From NCBI GenBank assembly GCA_011799875.1, contig CM022300.1:110373201-110437200 (forward strand): DNA of 64,000 nt, read 5' to 3'. The position numbers were made by a program, and so were the translations under genes. Shown here one piece after another: positions 1 through 9,594 of this stretch. The notes beneath the pieces were generated by a model. It was given only the letters and a program-made list of their open reading frames with translations, had not been told where the DNA came from and ran no database searches. Within the stretch, counting starts at the first letter, position 1. Each line of letters opens with the position of its first letter. This DNA is from Thinopyrum elongatum. Taxonomy: Eukaryota; Streptophyta; Magnoliopsida; Poales; Poaceae.

Positions 1-75
1 TGCTACTGAACTTCAGGTTGTAGCTTAATCATTCATGTTAGCAGCAACATTGGCAAATATTCTGTAATAACATAC

Positions 76-1312
76 CTGGTTGCGGGCGGTGCTAGTCCAG
101 TTCCTCCGTTTCCCAATTTCAACCTCGTTAAGTCCATAGTAAGCTGGATCTCTCTCAGCAACAGAAATTGCCTTCTCTAACTCATCCACCTTAATTGCAA
201 CATTAAAGGCAGAAAACAGCTCAGAAATGGAACATGGTAAATACGACAAAAGGATGAGTACATGATTTGTACAAGGACCAACTCTTAACATTATCAATAC
301 GATATCATTGCCCAAAATACGACAAATACAATAAGAATATTCCTAAGATGGATGCAGTGCATCCTTGACAGAGGATTAGGGCCAGTTCACTTGGGCGGCT
401 TAAAAAATAAGCTGCCTCTCCCCAGCTTAAAAAATAAGCCACTCCCAAAATTTGTCGAGGCTTCTAAATTAGTTATCCCATAACTAGTTCAGAAGCTCCA
501 GTGAATGAGGGAGGCGGCTTATGAGAAAAGCTGGGGACGAGGCGGCTTATTTTTTAAGCCACCAAAAGAACTAGAATCTTGCTATAGATATGGTTGTAAG
601 CTAGTGTACCTGCCATTGGACGCTCTCACAGGTGGTTAGCAGTTCTCTGGTAAGATGCACATACTCTCCTGTATTTTCAGGTGCTTGCTTCCATTGATTA
701 AAAGTATCTTGTACTTTGTCAATCTGTACAACAATTGGGCAAGGAAACAAGTTGTTATAGACATCATCAAAGAAAAGAGAGGGACTGGTTCTAGGAATTC
801 TTGCGAATCATTTTACATGAAGGGAACGGAATACAACATTGTCAACAAAAATTTCAAAACCCAATGGACAAACAACTCTGGATGTATGCATATACGCAGC
901 AATCAGTAGACAAGCTTCTCTGCAGGACACCAATCATGCACAAGATGCACGTAAACTAAGCAGCAGGTAGCACACACCCAAAATGTTTGGTTCTCCATCT
1001 CAGAATTACACCGTCAATATTCACTAAGTCGTGCGATGGATCCAAAGCTGTAAACGCATGCACCTGGGATCCGAACACACAAAGCCTCAATACAGGTAAC
1101 CCACATTACCGGACCTCGTAGGAGCCAGAAGAATCGCAGATCATGGCTAGAGCATAACTTCTCAGATTCGTGACTAGCGAAATGTAGAAACTAGAAACAA
1201 ATTAAATATGAAATCAGGTGGGTGTAGAAGCGGGGAAGTGAGGAGGGAGGTCACTCACGGAATCCTGGATCTCGTCCTTGACGATGTAGAAGGGGTCCTG
1301 CGCGGGGGTCAT
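76..1312 (-). CDS. SYP61: Syntaxin-61-like Qc-SNARE, 5' three exons (gene runs off the left edge)
   Basis: Three exons are visible on the minus strand: 1312-1259 (18 codons, begins MTPAQDPFYIVK), 723-610 (38 codons, begins IDKVQDTF, ends ESVQWQ) and 189-76 (38 codons, begins VDELEKAIS, ends WTSTARNQ). Junctions are canonical (donors GTGAGT, GTACAC, GTATGT; acceptors CAG and AAG) and every intron is phase 0. The 94 residues match the N-terminal syntaxin-6/SYP61 domain, a helical bundle of trans-Golgi/endosomal SNAREs. The SNARE helix and C-terminal membrane anchor expected in this family (about 245 residues) must lie left of base 76. The ATG at 1312 was chosen because the one at 1320 hits a stop after three codons. 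It is the only clear host gene in the window. Confidence 0.93.
379..574. mobile_element. MITE in SYP61 intron 2
   Basis: About 196 bp between SYP61 exons 2 and 3 begin with GGGCCAGTTC and GGCTTAAAAAATAAGC, and end with the inverse, GCTTATTTTTTAAGCC followed by ACCAAAAGAACT. The ends form an imperfect inverted repeat of about 30 bp with one indel. There is no coding capacity. I could not settle the exact termini or target duplication, so hAT or PIF/Harbinger affiliation stays open. It is intronic and away from the splice sites. Confidence 0.65.
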
Positions 1313-1799
1313 GCTCTCATCGCCCGCCGGGGCAGATCTCGATCGGGAGCAGCTGGATCCGGGGAAGAAAGGGAGGGAGCGATGAGCTGATCTGAACCCT
1401 CCTCCTCCGCTCGCTTGCTCGCCCGGTTTGGTGGCACCGCCGAAGGATAAGACGACCGGGGCAAACAAAGTTATTTCTGGACCAATAAGTTGGTGGCCCA
1501 GATTAATGGGCCGAGTGAGCTTACAGGCTTCACAGGCTGGGCCTCAAAGTATTTGTGGGCTACCTAAATCGGTTTTGACGTTTATTGAACATCTTTTCTT
1601 TTCTTTTCAGGGAAAAAATTGTCATCGTGGCTTCAGCCGACAAAGACCAAATGTCGAGACTGAATGCATTGTGTGCCACTGGAGGAGGAGATGTCGACGA
1701 CGGCCTCACATTCTTCACCGCGTGTGAAGCGTCCTAGTCTGATGAGTATGAGTTGAGATACGACGGTGACGACACCCAATGCCTCTTTTCTCACCGCCG
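1313..1799 (-). promoter_or_regulatory. SYP61 5' leader and upstream region
   Basis: This is the 487 bp between the SYP61 start codon and the PIF/Harbinger element. The first ~150 bp upstream of the ATG are GC- and pyrimidine-rich on the minus strand, as in cereal 5' UTRs. I see no convincing TATA box and no other gene. Only about 0.5 kb of non-transposon upstream sequence remains. Confidence 0.4.
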
Positions 1800-1991
1800 T
1801 AAGAGCATCTACAGCCGGACATTGCAAATCATGTCCCTCAAATGCCCGTGGACATGCTCGGCCGCATCTGCGGGCACTGACCGGTCACACCTCAAATTAA
1901 ACATTTTGCAATCCATCTCTCTCATATTTCATCCCCTAAATCCATACAAAGCATGCAAGAGGATTCCTACGTACTACATCTACGTACTACC

Positions 1992-2507
1992 CTACCTACT
2001 CTTCGTCGTCGAAGATGTCCACGACGACGGTCCCGGGCGCCGGCTGGACGGGCGGGTAGGAGGGCTCCGGCTCATTCTCCTCCTGCTCGACCTCATCCAT
2101 GTAGGCGAATAGGCGAACATCTCCGCCTCGTCCGCGGCCTCTTGTGCCTCCATCTCCTGCTGGCGACGGCGTCTTGCCTCCGCAGCCGACTCCGACCGGA
2201 GGGAATCGAGGATGGCCTGCTGCTTCGCCTGCAGATCCCCGTCGCCAGCGTCCCCCACATCCTCGTCCTCTGGCTCATCCTCCTCCTCCTCCTTCTTCTC
2301 CGGCTCATCCTCCTCCTCCTCCTCCTCCTCGTCCTTCTCCTCCTCCTCCTCCTCCTCCTCCTCCAACTCCTCCTCCGGATCCACTGCATCCGGAGATAGC
2401 CCCGCGGCGATCCGGGCTTCGCGCCTAGCTCGGATCTGCTCAAGGAGCTCAAGCCGGCGCTCCGGCATCAGAAAGGGCTCGCTCCTCACCCGGCGACATG
2501 GGGGCAT
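1992..2507 (-). CDS. Acidic low-complexity protein inside PIF/Harbinger element
   Basis: 171 codons from the ATG at 2507. An upstream in-frame ATG at 2621 would lie upstream of the TATA-like box, so the later one is preferred. Order: a basic/helical head with MPERRLELLEQIRARREARI, a Glu/Asp/Lys-rich tract of about 50 residues, a second charged helix around LQAKQQAILDSL, then a Ser/Arg-rich tail. The tail results from an exact tandem duplication of TAGGCGAA (2102-2117). With a single copy the frame would run into an acidic tail ending DIFDDEE and stop at nearly the same place. I do not recognise a family. It is probably element-borne, and function is unknown. Confidence 0.5.
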   Translation of the reverse strand: MPPCRRVRSEPFLMPERRLELLEQIRARREARIAAGLSPDAVDPEEELEEEEEEEEEKDEEEEEEEDEPEKKEEEEDEPEDEDVGDAGDGDLQAKQQAILDSLRSESAAEARRRRQQEMEAQEAADEAEMFAYSPTWMRSSRRRMSRSPPTRPSSRRPGPSSWTSSTTKSR

Positions 2508-2605
2508 GGCTACTAGGTGGACGGGTGGAGTGTAAAGTGGCGGCGGCGGCGAACAGGAGGAGGAAAATATGGATGGATGGTAGGGTTTCGGTGCCGCCGG
2601 TCGAC

Positions 2606-2612
2606 TTAAATA
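2606..2612 (-). promoter_or_regulatory. TATA-like box upstream of the acidic ORF
   Basis: The minus strand reads TATTTAA in the context GCTATTTAAGTC, about 100 bp before the preferred ATG at 2507 and downstream of the alternative ATG at 2621. The spacing would suit a short leader. Sequence match only. Confidence 0.4.
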
Positions 2613-3362
2613 GCCGGGCAATGCACTACGTGGCCCGCTGGAGGTGCGCCACGCGGCGCCACCGGTCCGACGGAGGAGACGAGCTTCAGACCGCCGGGTT
2701 TGAGGGTGTTTTCGGCTGGGACCCCTTCATCAGCCCGACGTGGCGGGCGTGTCCGGACGCGCCCAGGCGCCCCCATATCCGCCCCATATTTGGGCTGAAT
2801 ATGGGGAGTGCCGGTCAGCCCGGGCGTTTGAGGGCCGTTTGAGAGACCCGTCTGGGTCAAAAAATCATGACCGGACGGCCTGCCCGGACGTTTGAGACGG
2901 GTTTGAGTGATCCGGTTGTAGATCGGTTGTAGATGCTCTAAATTTGTCGATACCATGTTTCAAATGTCCAATGGCCCATTTGACTTGTAGAAACCACGAG
3001 CCGGTGAGCACATAGCATACTCAGCATATAATCTGCTAGCACTACTAGAAAAAAGCCTACTAGTAGCATTGATTTTTGGGTTAGCAGTAGAGCGGGTGCC
3101 AGCACTACTGCTACGGCGCTACTGCTAACTTATAGCAGTAGCGTGGGTTGACTCACGCTACTGCTATACCTACTTAGTAGTAGCGTAGGTCTGACCAGCG
3201 CTACTGCTACGTAGCTGTAGCGTTGGCGCCCAGCGCTACTGTTTCCTGCTAACCAGCGCTACTGCTATCTTTACACATAATTTTTTTTGCTACGTATTTG
3301 CGCTGTATTTGTACAGATTTTATACAGTAGTCTAATCATATCATAAACATATAATATGTTCA

Positions 3363-3445
3363 TTATATCATTGGGTGAAAGAAACACGGACTAGATTCAT
3401 GTGACCAATGAATCTAGTTCGTGTTTCTTCCACCCAATGATATAA
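3363..3445. repeat. 38-bp-arm palindrome inside CACTA-A
   Basis: Arms 3363-3400 and 3408-3445 are reverse complements apart from a few mismatches, around a 7-nt loop GTGACCA. Arm cores are ATCATTGGGTG and CACCCAATGAT. The size resembles a small-RNA hairpin precursor but no function can be read from it. Confidence 0.8.
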
Positions 3446-3477
3446 TAACTCATCATGATCATAATAACTCATCATCG

Positions 3478-3655
3478 TCATAATAACAACTCATCATCAT
3501 AGTCATATAAGAACTAGCTCACCCGAAAAAAAAATATAAGAACTAGCTCATCATTCTAGCACAATGTAGCACATAACTCATCATCATGATAACAACTCAT
3601 CATCATAGTCATATAAGAACTAGCTCATCATTCTAGCACAATGTAGCACATAACT
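3478..3655 (+). repeat. Short direct repeats, ACTCATCATCAT type
   Basis: Two units of roughly 85 bp share AACTCATCATCATAGTC, ATATAAGAACTAGCTC and TTCTAGCACAATGTAGC, preceded by shorter partial copies. They are internal repeats of CACTA-A and are non-coding. Confidence 0.75.
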
Positions 3656-3749
3656 ACCTAAGACCTGCTACTCTCTCGAAGGTAAAATAGCATAAAACAG
3701 GTAAACACCTGATTCTCCATTATGGAGATACAGATGACCTGTCTCCCAT

Positions 3750-4848
3750 TTATGGGTTGCGTTTGATGTTGCCCCCAAGTAGTTCTCTGCGATCATCCAG
3801 AACTTTTCTCCAGTCTTTGATTGTGAGGACTACATCTCTTCGATGAATCGTGTATGCACTGCGGTGAAGCGTAGGCCAAGTTGGCCGTAAGCTAATAATG
3901 TTCATGCCACCTTTCATTTGCATAAGACTAGGTATACAATCTGTCGGGAGTTTCTGTTGAAGAACATCGTAATAATATACTTAGCAAAATGTAGTTTAGC
4001 TTAAGAAGAATATATGCAAAAAATGCACTGGTGATATAATAGGAAAAATCTTACCATGATATCTCGATGGATGTTACCGTAGTTCAACACGTGGACTAGT
4101 GGCACGTATTGAGAATAACTTGGAGGGATATGATGATTCGTCTTAAAAGTCTCAACATCATTAATCCATGAAACAAAATGATTTATCTCCTCGCAAGTTA
4201 GCTCAGACCCATAACTGTAGTAGGTTTTGTCTACTACTTTTCGTATATTTTTTGAAGAATGGAAATAAGTTGTCAACTATTTTTAAATAAACAATATAAA
4301 TTACTTAATAAATATGTTTGAGAATCTCACATAGAGGTAGAAGTGGAAGCGTATCAACATCGACCCAAATGTCGATATTATCTTCGTCGATGTCATCTTC
4401 AGGGTCGCCAAGATCGAAGGTGACATGCATACCCTCCTGAAAACCATACGCCTTGCATAGTGCTGCCCATTTCGAGCAACCAAAATGGGAGTAGCTCTCC
4501 TCATTGTATAGCTTTACGACAAAAGCATAACCATGATGGGTCCCGAGGTGAACTCTCTTTGTCTACATATTCTCATGATCTTCGAAATTCAGCTTCTCCA
4601 AGACATAGCGTTTTGCATGGCAGGGGATGCACTAGTCGAATTGTAAAAGACGAAAATTACACGTTGAAGAAGCAGAAGGCATGCTTAATTACAAAGAAAG
4701 ACTTGTCGTTGTTGCGTATCGTATAAACATCGAAGGTCTCGTCGAGCTTAATACTGAAGCGCCGACCGTCTTCCAGATGAGGCCTGTCGCACAGACCCCG
4801 GTCGTCGCCGCAGTAGTCACACTCAGGGATCCTATCATCGTCAGACAT
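3750..4848 (-). pseudogene. CACTA-A accessory gene with B3-like region, broken
   Basis: Starts at 4848 with MSDDDRIPECDYCGDDRG (a C-x2-C pair), then a region with HHGYAFVVKLYNEESYSHFG, WAALCKAYGFQEG and VTFDLGDPEDDIDEDNIDIW, reminiscent of plant B3 DNA-binding folds. The next exon (ends 4055, donor GTAAGA) has YGSELTCEEINHFVSWI. The last exon, 3953-3750, follows a CAACAG acceptor and ends GGNIKRNP then TAA. Breaks are a frameshift near 4640-4660 and an in-frame TAG near 4565. The gene belongs to the element's second transcription unit, not to the host. The B3 call is from the residue pattern only. Confidence 0.65.
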
Positions 4849-5819
4849 TTTCTATGTTCATAATTCAAAGATTAAACTTCTATAATTCAATATATGTACT
4901 ACAAAAACTAAATTAGATCATTATTATTCATCACGGGCAGGGCCGGCCTTGAGGAAGGGGGGGGGGCAGGCGGGCGGCCGCCCCGGGCCCCCCAAATCGA
5001 GGGGCCCTCCCCAGGATGTGTACACGTAGGCTTGGGCCTCACGCAGCAGGCTGGAACGTACGCACTTACGATTGATTCGTTCCTAGCTAGTTAGTTTGTA
5101 CGAGCACGTCGGAAAAAAAGGACCTGATTGATCCCTTCCGATTCGTTAGTTAGTACGTGCACGCCGGAAAAAAGGAACTGATTGATCCCTTCCTATTCCA
5201 TCACGCACGCATTTCACGCAGCGATTCTCAATTTCCGAGCGGCCGCCGACGTTTGTCTCTACACGATTGGGCGCTCGCCGTTCCTTTTCCCTTTTCTCCT
5301 AAATCCAATTTTTCCTCCCTAATTCAGATCGTCGGCCTAATTTTAATTCCCTGAGGGCCGTCGAAACCTTGATTTGCTCTACGTCCATGAACAATTCGAC
5401 TATTCAAGGTATATCTTCTATTCATATTGAGGTTCCTAGTCTCCTAGATGAAGAGCCGCACATCGGCACTGCTCAACAATTGTCTATTGATGCAAAAATA
5501 TATAATTATTTTCAGTATTGTGTCTTATTCTGTCGTCTAGAAGAAAGTATTATTCATCTGGTAGCGATAAATTATTTATTTTCAGCATTGTGACTTGGCA
5601 CAATAACAGCGTGAAAATTTATATAATTTTTTTGAAGAGAGTTGGCGATAGATGAGGAAGGGCAAACAACTAATGGAAGTTCGGAATTTGACCAGCAAGA
5701 AGAAAATGTCGACACCAACATCAACGATAAGAATGTAAGTGCCTCTGAGCATGTAGGTAATTCATTAGATGCACATGCACAGTCCGCCTAGTGTTGATAA
5801 ACAACAAGTTTATACTGCT

Positions 5820-6200
5820 GATATTTACAAAAGAAATTGGGATAATCTTGATAGTAAAGCAAGAGGCATCTTGGCTGAGAAAGGGCCTATGCGAGAGGAC
5901 AAAAAATGGCATATCATGTAGATGATGCAAGAAGACATATTTCATATGCTCATTATCATAGAAAATTAAGCAATGAGAAGGAACATGATTGAAAGTGGCT
6001 AGTTTATTCAGTAAGTGTCGACAAAGTTTTTTGCTTCTGCTCTCTAAGATCTTCAAGTCTAGCATTAGCAGGAGTTTGTTCAAAAGATGTCGACAATTTT
6101 TTTTGCTTCTGCTGTAAGATCTTCGAGTCTAACATTAGCAGGATGCAGGAATCAGGGATCCTTAGCACATGATGGATTACGACATTTTTATGTAATATGT
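5820..6200 (+). pseudogene. hAT transposase N-terminal fragment (TTF-type zinc-finger region)
   Basis: Readable pieces in changing frames are DIYKRNWDNLDSKARGIL, RHISYAHYHRKLSNEKEHD, KWLVYSVSVDKVFCF and QESGILS. This is the conserved N-terminal region of the plant hAT proteins with a TTF-type zinc finger. Several stops and frameshifts are present, and the catalytic core and dimerisation domain are missing. It cannot encode an active transposase. Confidence 0.75.
6017..6143 (+). repeat. Tandem duplication inside the hAT-1 transposase remnant
   Basis: Two copies of a ~57-bp piece (6017-6073 and 6089-6143) share GTCGACAA, TTTTTTGCTTCTGCT, AAGATCTTC and CATTAGCAGGA, separated by 15 bp. The duplicated piece covers the codons of the DKVFCF motif, so it is one of the lesions that break the gene. 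Confidence 0.8.
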
Positions 6201-6429
6201 ATAAATTATTTGATACATATACTGATTCTGGATACATTTAAGTGTTATTGATAAAATTTCATATACATGTTGTTATGATGTCTACATTAAGGGCCCCTGG
6301 TTTTAGTCTCGCCCCGAACCCCCAAAATCTCAGGACCGGCCCTGATCACGGGTTGACTATCGGTATGTCGAGTCTTTTCTTGAAAACTCTCAGCTCACGT
6401 GGTGTATATGGTGGGCACCCCTCTCTAAT

Positions 6430-6870
6430 ATATTTGACTGTCGGTGATGGTCGCTTCTCCCTTCATCCCCGAGTGCATTACACAAAAATGTCTAGCACAC
6501 GGGAACGAAGGAGAAGCGACCCCCACGACAACAGTCGGGATTCTTCCTCTCTGACATTTTGCGACCGTCGGTGATGGAAGCTCCTACTTTCATTCGAAAG
6601 TGCATTACACCAAAATGTCTAGCACCTTCGAATGAAGAAGAAGCTCCCCTCACGACAACAGTCGGGATTTTCCTTCTTCTCTCATATATGGTGGACACTT
6701 CCTCACTGATTTTTTGACCGTCGGTGATGGTCACTACTCCTCCTTCCCCTAGTGCATAACAAAGGTCTAGCACAAGGAGAAGAAGGAGAAGCGACCCCCA
6801 CGACAACAGTCGGCATTCTTGTTCTCTCACATATGATGGAGACTCCCTCACTGATTTTTTGACTGTCATG
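6430..6870. repeat. Three imperfect modules with internal inverted symmetry (CACTA-A)
   Basis: Three modules of 130-150 bp each begin near GTCGGTGATGG (about 6440, 6568, 6720) and end near CACGACAACAGTCGG. Within a module the sequence after GATGG (for example TCGCTTCTCC) recurs inverted before the end (GGAGAAGCGA), with TCTAGCAC at the centre. Each could fold back on itself. Non-coding. Confidence 0.7.
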
Positions 6871-7806
6871 TACGGAGCCCCGACAAACTTAAAGTCAACC
6901 CGAAATGCCGTTTAATTCTCTTTCTAGCAAACCCGGGGCACTCGTTATTTCCTACATATTCTAGCACAAGTCATGCTAAAATTCACGGAAACATCCGGCA
7001 TGACCTTTGCTAAAATAGGACATATCGAGCACCTGAAATTTGTCGGAACGGAAATGAATCAACACTCCGGCAAAACATAGGCCACTCGGATTTTCCCTGC
7101 GATACAAATATGTCCATACACATACAACGATGCTTAAACTTGAAATTCCATCCGGATCAATTATCATAAGCATTCGCACAGGAGCATTCAAACGGGTGCT
7201 CATTGCATTTCAATGGTTAAGAAGCATAACTAAATACCCTAGTTCTACTCTATTCAACACCGAGGAGTAGAGAAGGAGGAGGTGGACTTTTAGCTCACCG
7301 ACTCAGGTGTAGAGAAAGTAGAAGTAGCTCCGATGACGATCACTCCAGGGAGACGCGACTCTAGAAAGCCTGCATATTCCACTGAGTGAAAATTTTAGAT
7401 CATCAAATCTCATTTAGCATTCTTTTATGACAAAGTGATAATGACATAAAAATAATTAAATTGTCCAATACTATAAATAAATAAATAAATCCATACCTAA
7501 AGTTTCTTACTAAACTTCTCTATTACTAAATTTCTCATATGGCATTCCGATACAGTTCTATATTGAAAATTTCTATTACTAAATTTTTTTACTAAAATTT
7601 TTTATTACTAAAATTTCTAATTAAAAGACCTAAAATTTCCTATTCTATTCAAAACACCTAAAATAGTAAAAAAAAAACCTACATTTACTCAAATGACCTA
7701 AAAATTATTTTATTAAAAACCCTACATTCTACAATGTTTACATTCTAAAACCTACATTTAAATTACCTACATTCTACAAGAACAGAAAGAGAAGGGAGGG
7801 AGGGAG
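6871..7806. other. Non-coding CACTA-A interior
   Basis: No gene. The first half is unique sequence. From about 7380 it becomes very A/T-rich, with many short runs such as CCTACATTCTAC and TTACTAAATTT. It ends at GGGAG (7802-7806), the presumed target copy on the left of Copia-1. Confidence 0.6.
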
Positions 7807-9580
7807 TGTTGGAAATATGTCCTAGAGGCAATAATAAAGTGGTTATTATTATATTTCCTTGTTCATGATAATCGTTTATTATCCATGTTATAATTGTATT
7901 GATTGGAAACTCAAATACATGTGTGGATACATAGACAACAACATGTCCCTAGTGAGCCTCTACCGGACTAGCTCATTGATCAAAGATGGCTATGGTTTCC
8001 TAGCCATAGACATGAGTTGTCATTTGATAACGGGATCACATCATTAGGAGAATGATGTGATGGACAAGATCCAAACTATAAACGTAGCATGTGATCGTAT
8101 CAAGTTTATTGCTATCATTTTCTGCATGTCAAGTATATGTTCCTATGACCATGAGATCATGCAACTCACTGACACCGGAGGAGTACCTTGTGTGTACCAA
8201 ACGTTGCAACGTAACCGGGTGACTAGAAAGGTGCTCTACAGGTATCTCCAAGGGTGTCTGTTGAGTTGGCATGGATCAAGACTGGGACTTGTCACTCCGT
8301 ATGACGGAGAGGTATCTCTGGGCCCTCTCGGTAATACAACATCACAATGAGCTTGCAAGCAATGTGACTAATGGGTTAGCCACGGGATCTTGTATTACGG
8401 AACAAGTAAAGAGACTTGCCGGTAACGAGATTGAACTAGGTATGGTGATACCGACGATCGAATCTCGGGCAAGTAACATACCGATAGACAAAGGGAACTA
8501 CATACGGGATTAGCTGAATCCTTGACATCGAGGTTCGACCGATAAAGATCTTTGTAGAATATGCAGGAACCAATATGGGCATCTAGGTCCCGCTATTGGT
8601 TATTGACCGTAGAGGTGTATCGGTCATGTCTGCATAGTTCTCGAACCCGCAGGGTCTACACACTTAACGTTTGGTGACGATATAAGTATAGTTGAGTTGT
8701 TATGGTGGTAACCGAAGGTTGTTTGGAGTCCCGGATGAGATCCCGGACATGACGAGGAAATCCGGAATGGTCCGGAGGTGAAGATCGGTATATAGGACAA
8801 AGGGTATTGGAGTTCGGAAGTGTTCCGGGGGTACCAGGTTATGGCCAGGAGAACCGAAAGGGGTTTCAGGGGCCCCCGACAAGTGTTGGGGGGCCTCATG
8901 GGCCAAGGGGAGGGAGCACACCAGCCCACTAAGTGGTTGTGCGGCCCCAAGTCCCCCTTCCCATGTTGCCAGAAGAGGTGGGGCACCCCCCTAGGGCAGC
9001 CGCCCCCTTTGCCTTGGGGGCCAAGGCTCCTAGGGGGAAGGCGCCCAAAACCCATTTGGGGTTGCCCCTTGTGGCCGCCGGCCCCCCTAGGGAAACCTTA
9101 GGGCGTCCCCTCCTCCCCCCTTCCCCTATATATAGAGGGGTAGAGGGAGGGTAGCCGCACCCATCTATGCCACGGCGCTGCCCTCCCTCTCCCTCGTAGC
9201 CCTCTTCCTCTTCGTAGTGCTTAGCGAAGCTCTACTGAGATTCCACCATCACCACCGCCACCACGCCGTCGTGATGCCGGAGGACTCGAGCTACTACTTC
9301 ACCATCGCTCACTGGATCGAGGAGGTGAAAGCTTCATCAAGCCGTACGTGTGTTGAACGCGGAGGTGCCGTCCGTTCGACACTTGGATCGGGAGTTCGCG
9401 GGACGGATCGTGATTGGATCGTGAAGACGTTCGACTACATCAACCGCGTTTCTTAATGCTTTCACTTAGCGATCTACAAGGGTATGTAGATGCAATCTCT
9501 CCTCTCGTAGATGGTCATCTCCTAGATTGATCTTGGTGAGCGTAGGAAATTTTTTGTTTCCCATGCAACGTTCCCCAACA
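7807..9580 (+). repeat. Copia-1 5' LTR
   Basis: 1,774 bp from TGTTGGAAATATG to CGTTCCCCAACA (TG...CA), the usual length for the Angela/BARE group. The flank before it is GGGAG. A TATA box lies at 9127-9134, and a GC-rich stretch (8830-9120) precedes it. ORFs in that stretch run on both strands and are treated as noise. Confidence 0.9.
9127..9134 (+). promoter_or_regulatory. Copia-1 LTR TATA box
   Basis: TATATATA in the context CCCCTATATATAGAGG, about 450 bp from the LTR end, where the U3/R boundary of this LTR type is expected. It would drive plus-strand transcription of the element. Confidence 0.6.
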
Positions 9581-9581
9581 G

Positions 9582-9594
9582 TGGCATCATGAGC
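9582..9594 (+). promoter_or_regulatory. Copia-1 primer-binding site
   Basis: TGGCATCATGAGC starts two bases after the LTR. It resembles the initiator tRNA-Met complement TGGTATCAGAGC of plant Copia elements, with mismatches and a small insertion. Confidence 0.7.

Larger units (their letters stand above)
1803..2938. mobile_element. PIF/Harbinger element, non-autonomous, complete
   Basis: The ends are inverted repeats: GAGCATCTACAGCCG on the left and CGGTTGTAGATGCTC on the right. Both are flanked by the trinucleotide TAA (1800-1802 and 2939-2941), the target preference of PIF/Harbinger elements. The 1,136-bp body has no DDE transposase and no Myb-like ORF. It instead contains a minus-strand acidic ORF with a TATA-like box. 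It must have been mobilised in trans. Confidence 0.85.
4938..6344 (+). mobile_element. hAT-1: hAT transposon deletion derivative
   Basis: It begins CAGGGCCGGCC and ends GGACCGGCCCTG, short inverted repeats typical of hAT elements. A perfect 8-bp target duplication ATCACGGG lies at 4930-4937 and 6345-6352. The left subterminal region is extremely G/C-rich (G10 run). The 1,407 bp hold only an N-terminal transposase remnant, so it is non-autonomous. It sits inside CACTA-A, just upstream of the accessory gene's start. Confidence 0.92.
3040..7806 (-). mobile_element. CACTA-A: CACTA transposon, one terminus plus internal part
   Basis: The left terminus is CACTACTAGAAAAAAGCC, the classic CACTA terminal repeat, preceded by the trinucleotide TAG. 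The first ~230 bp carry subterminal repeats built on AGCAGTAGCG and its inverse CGCTACTGCT. A minus-strand accessory gene with a B3-like region follows, then repeat-rich non-coding sequence. The element is interrupted by hAT-1 and cut by Copia-1 at 7807. Its other terminus is not in the window, so the recorded end is an interruption. Confidence 0.85.

Noticed and set aside
2093..2535. Several overlapping ORFs rich in Ser, Arg, Pro or Leu on both strands
   Set aside because: They are other-frame readings of the CTC/GAG repeat that encodes the Glu-rich tract of the 1992-2507 ORF.
8820..9154. Overlapping GC-rich ORFs on both strands in the Copia-1 LTR
   Set aside because: They lie in U3 directly upstream of the TATA box; no family similarity and no consistent codon use.
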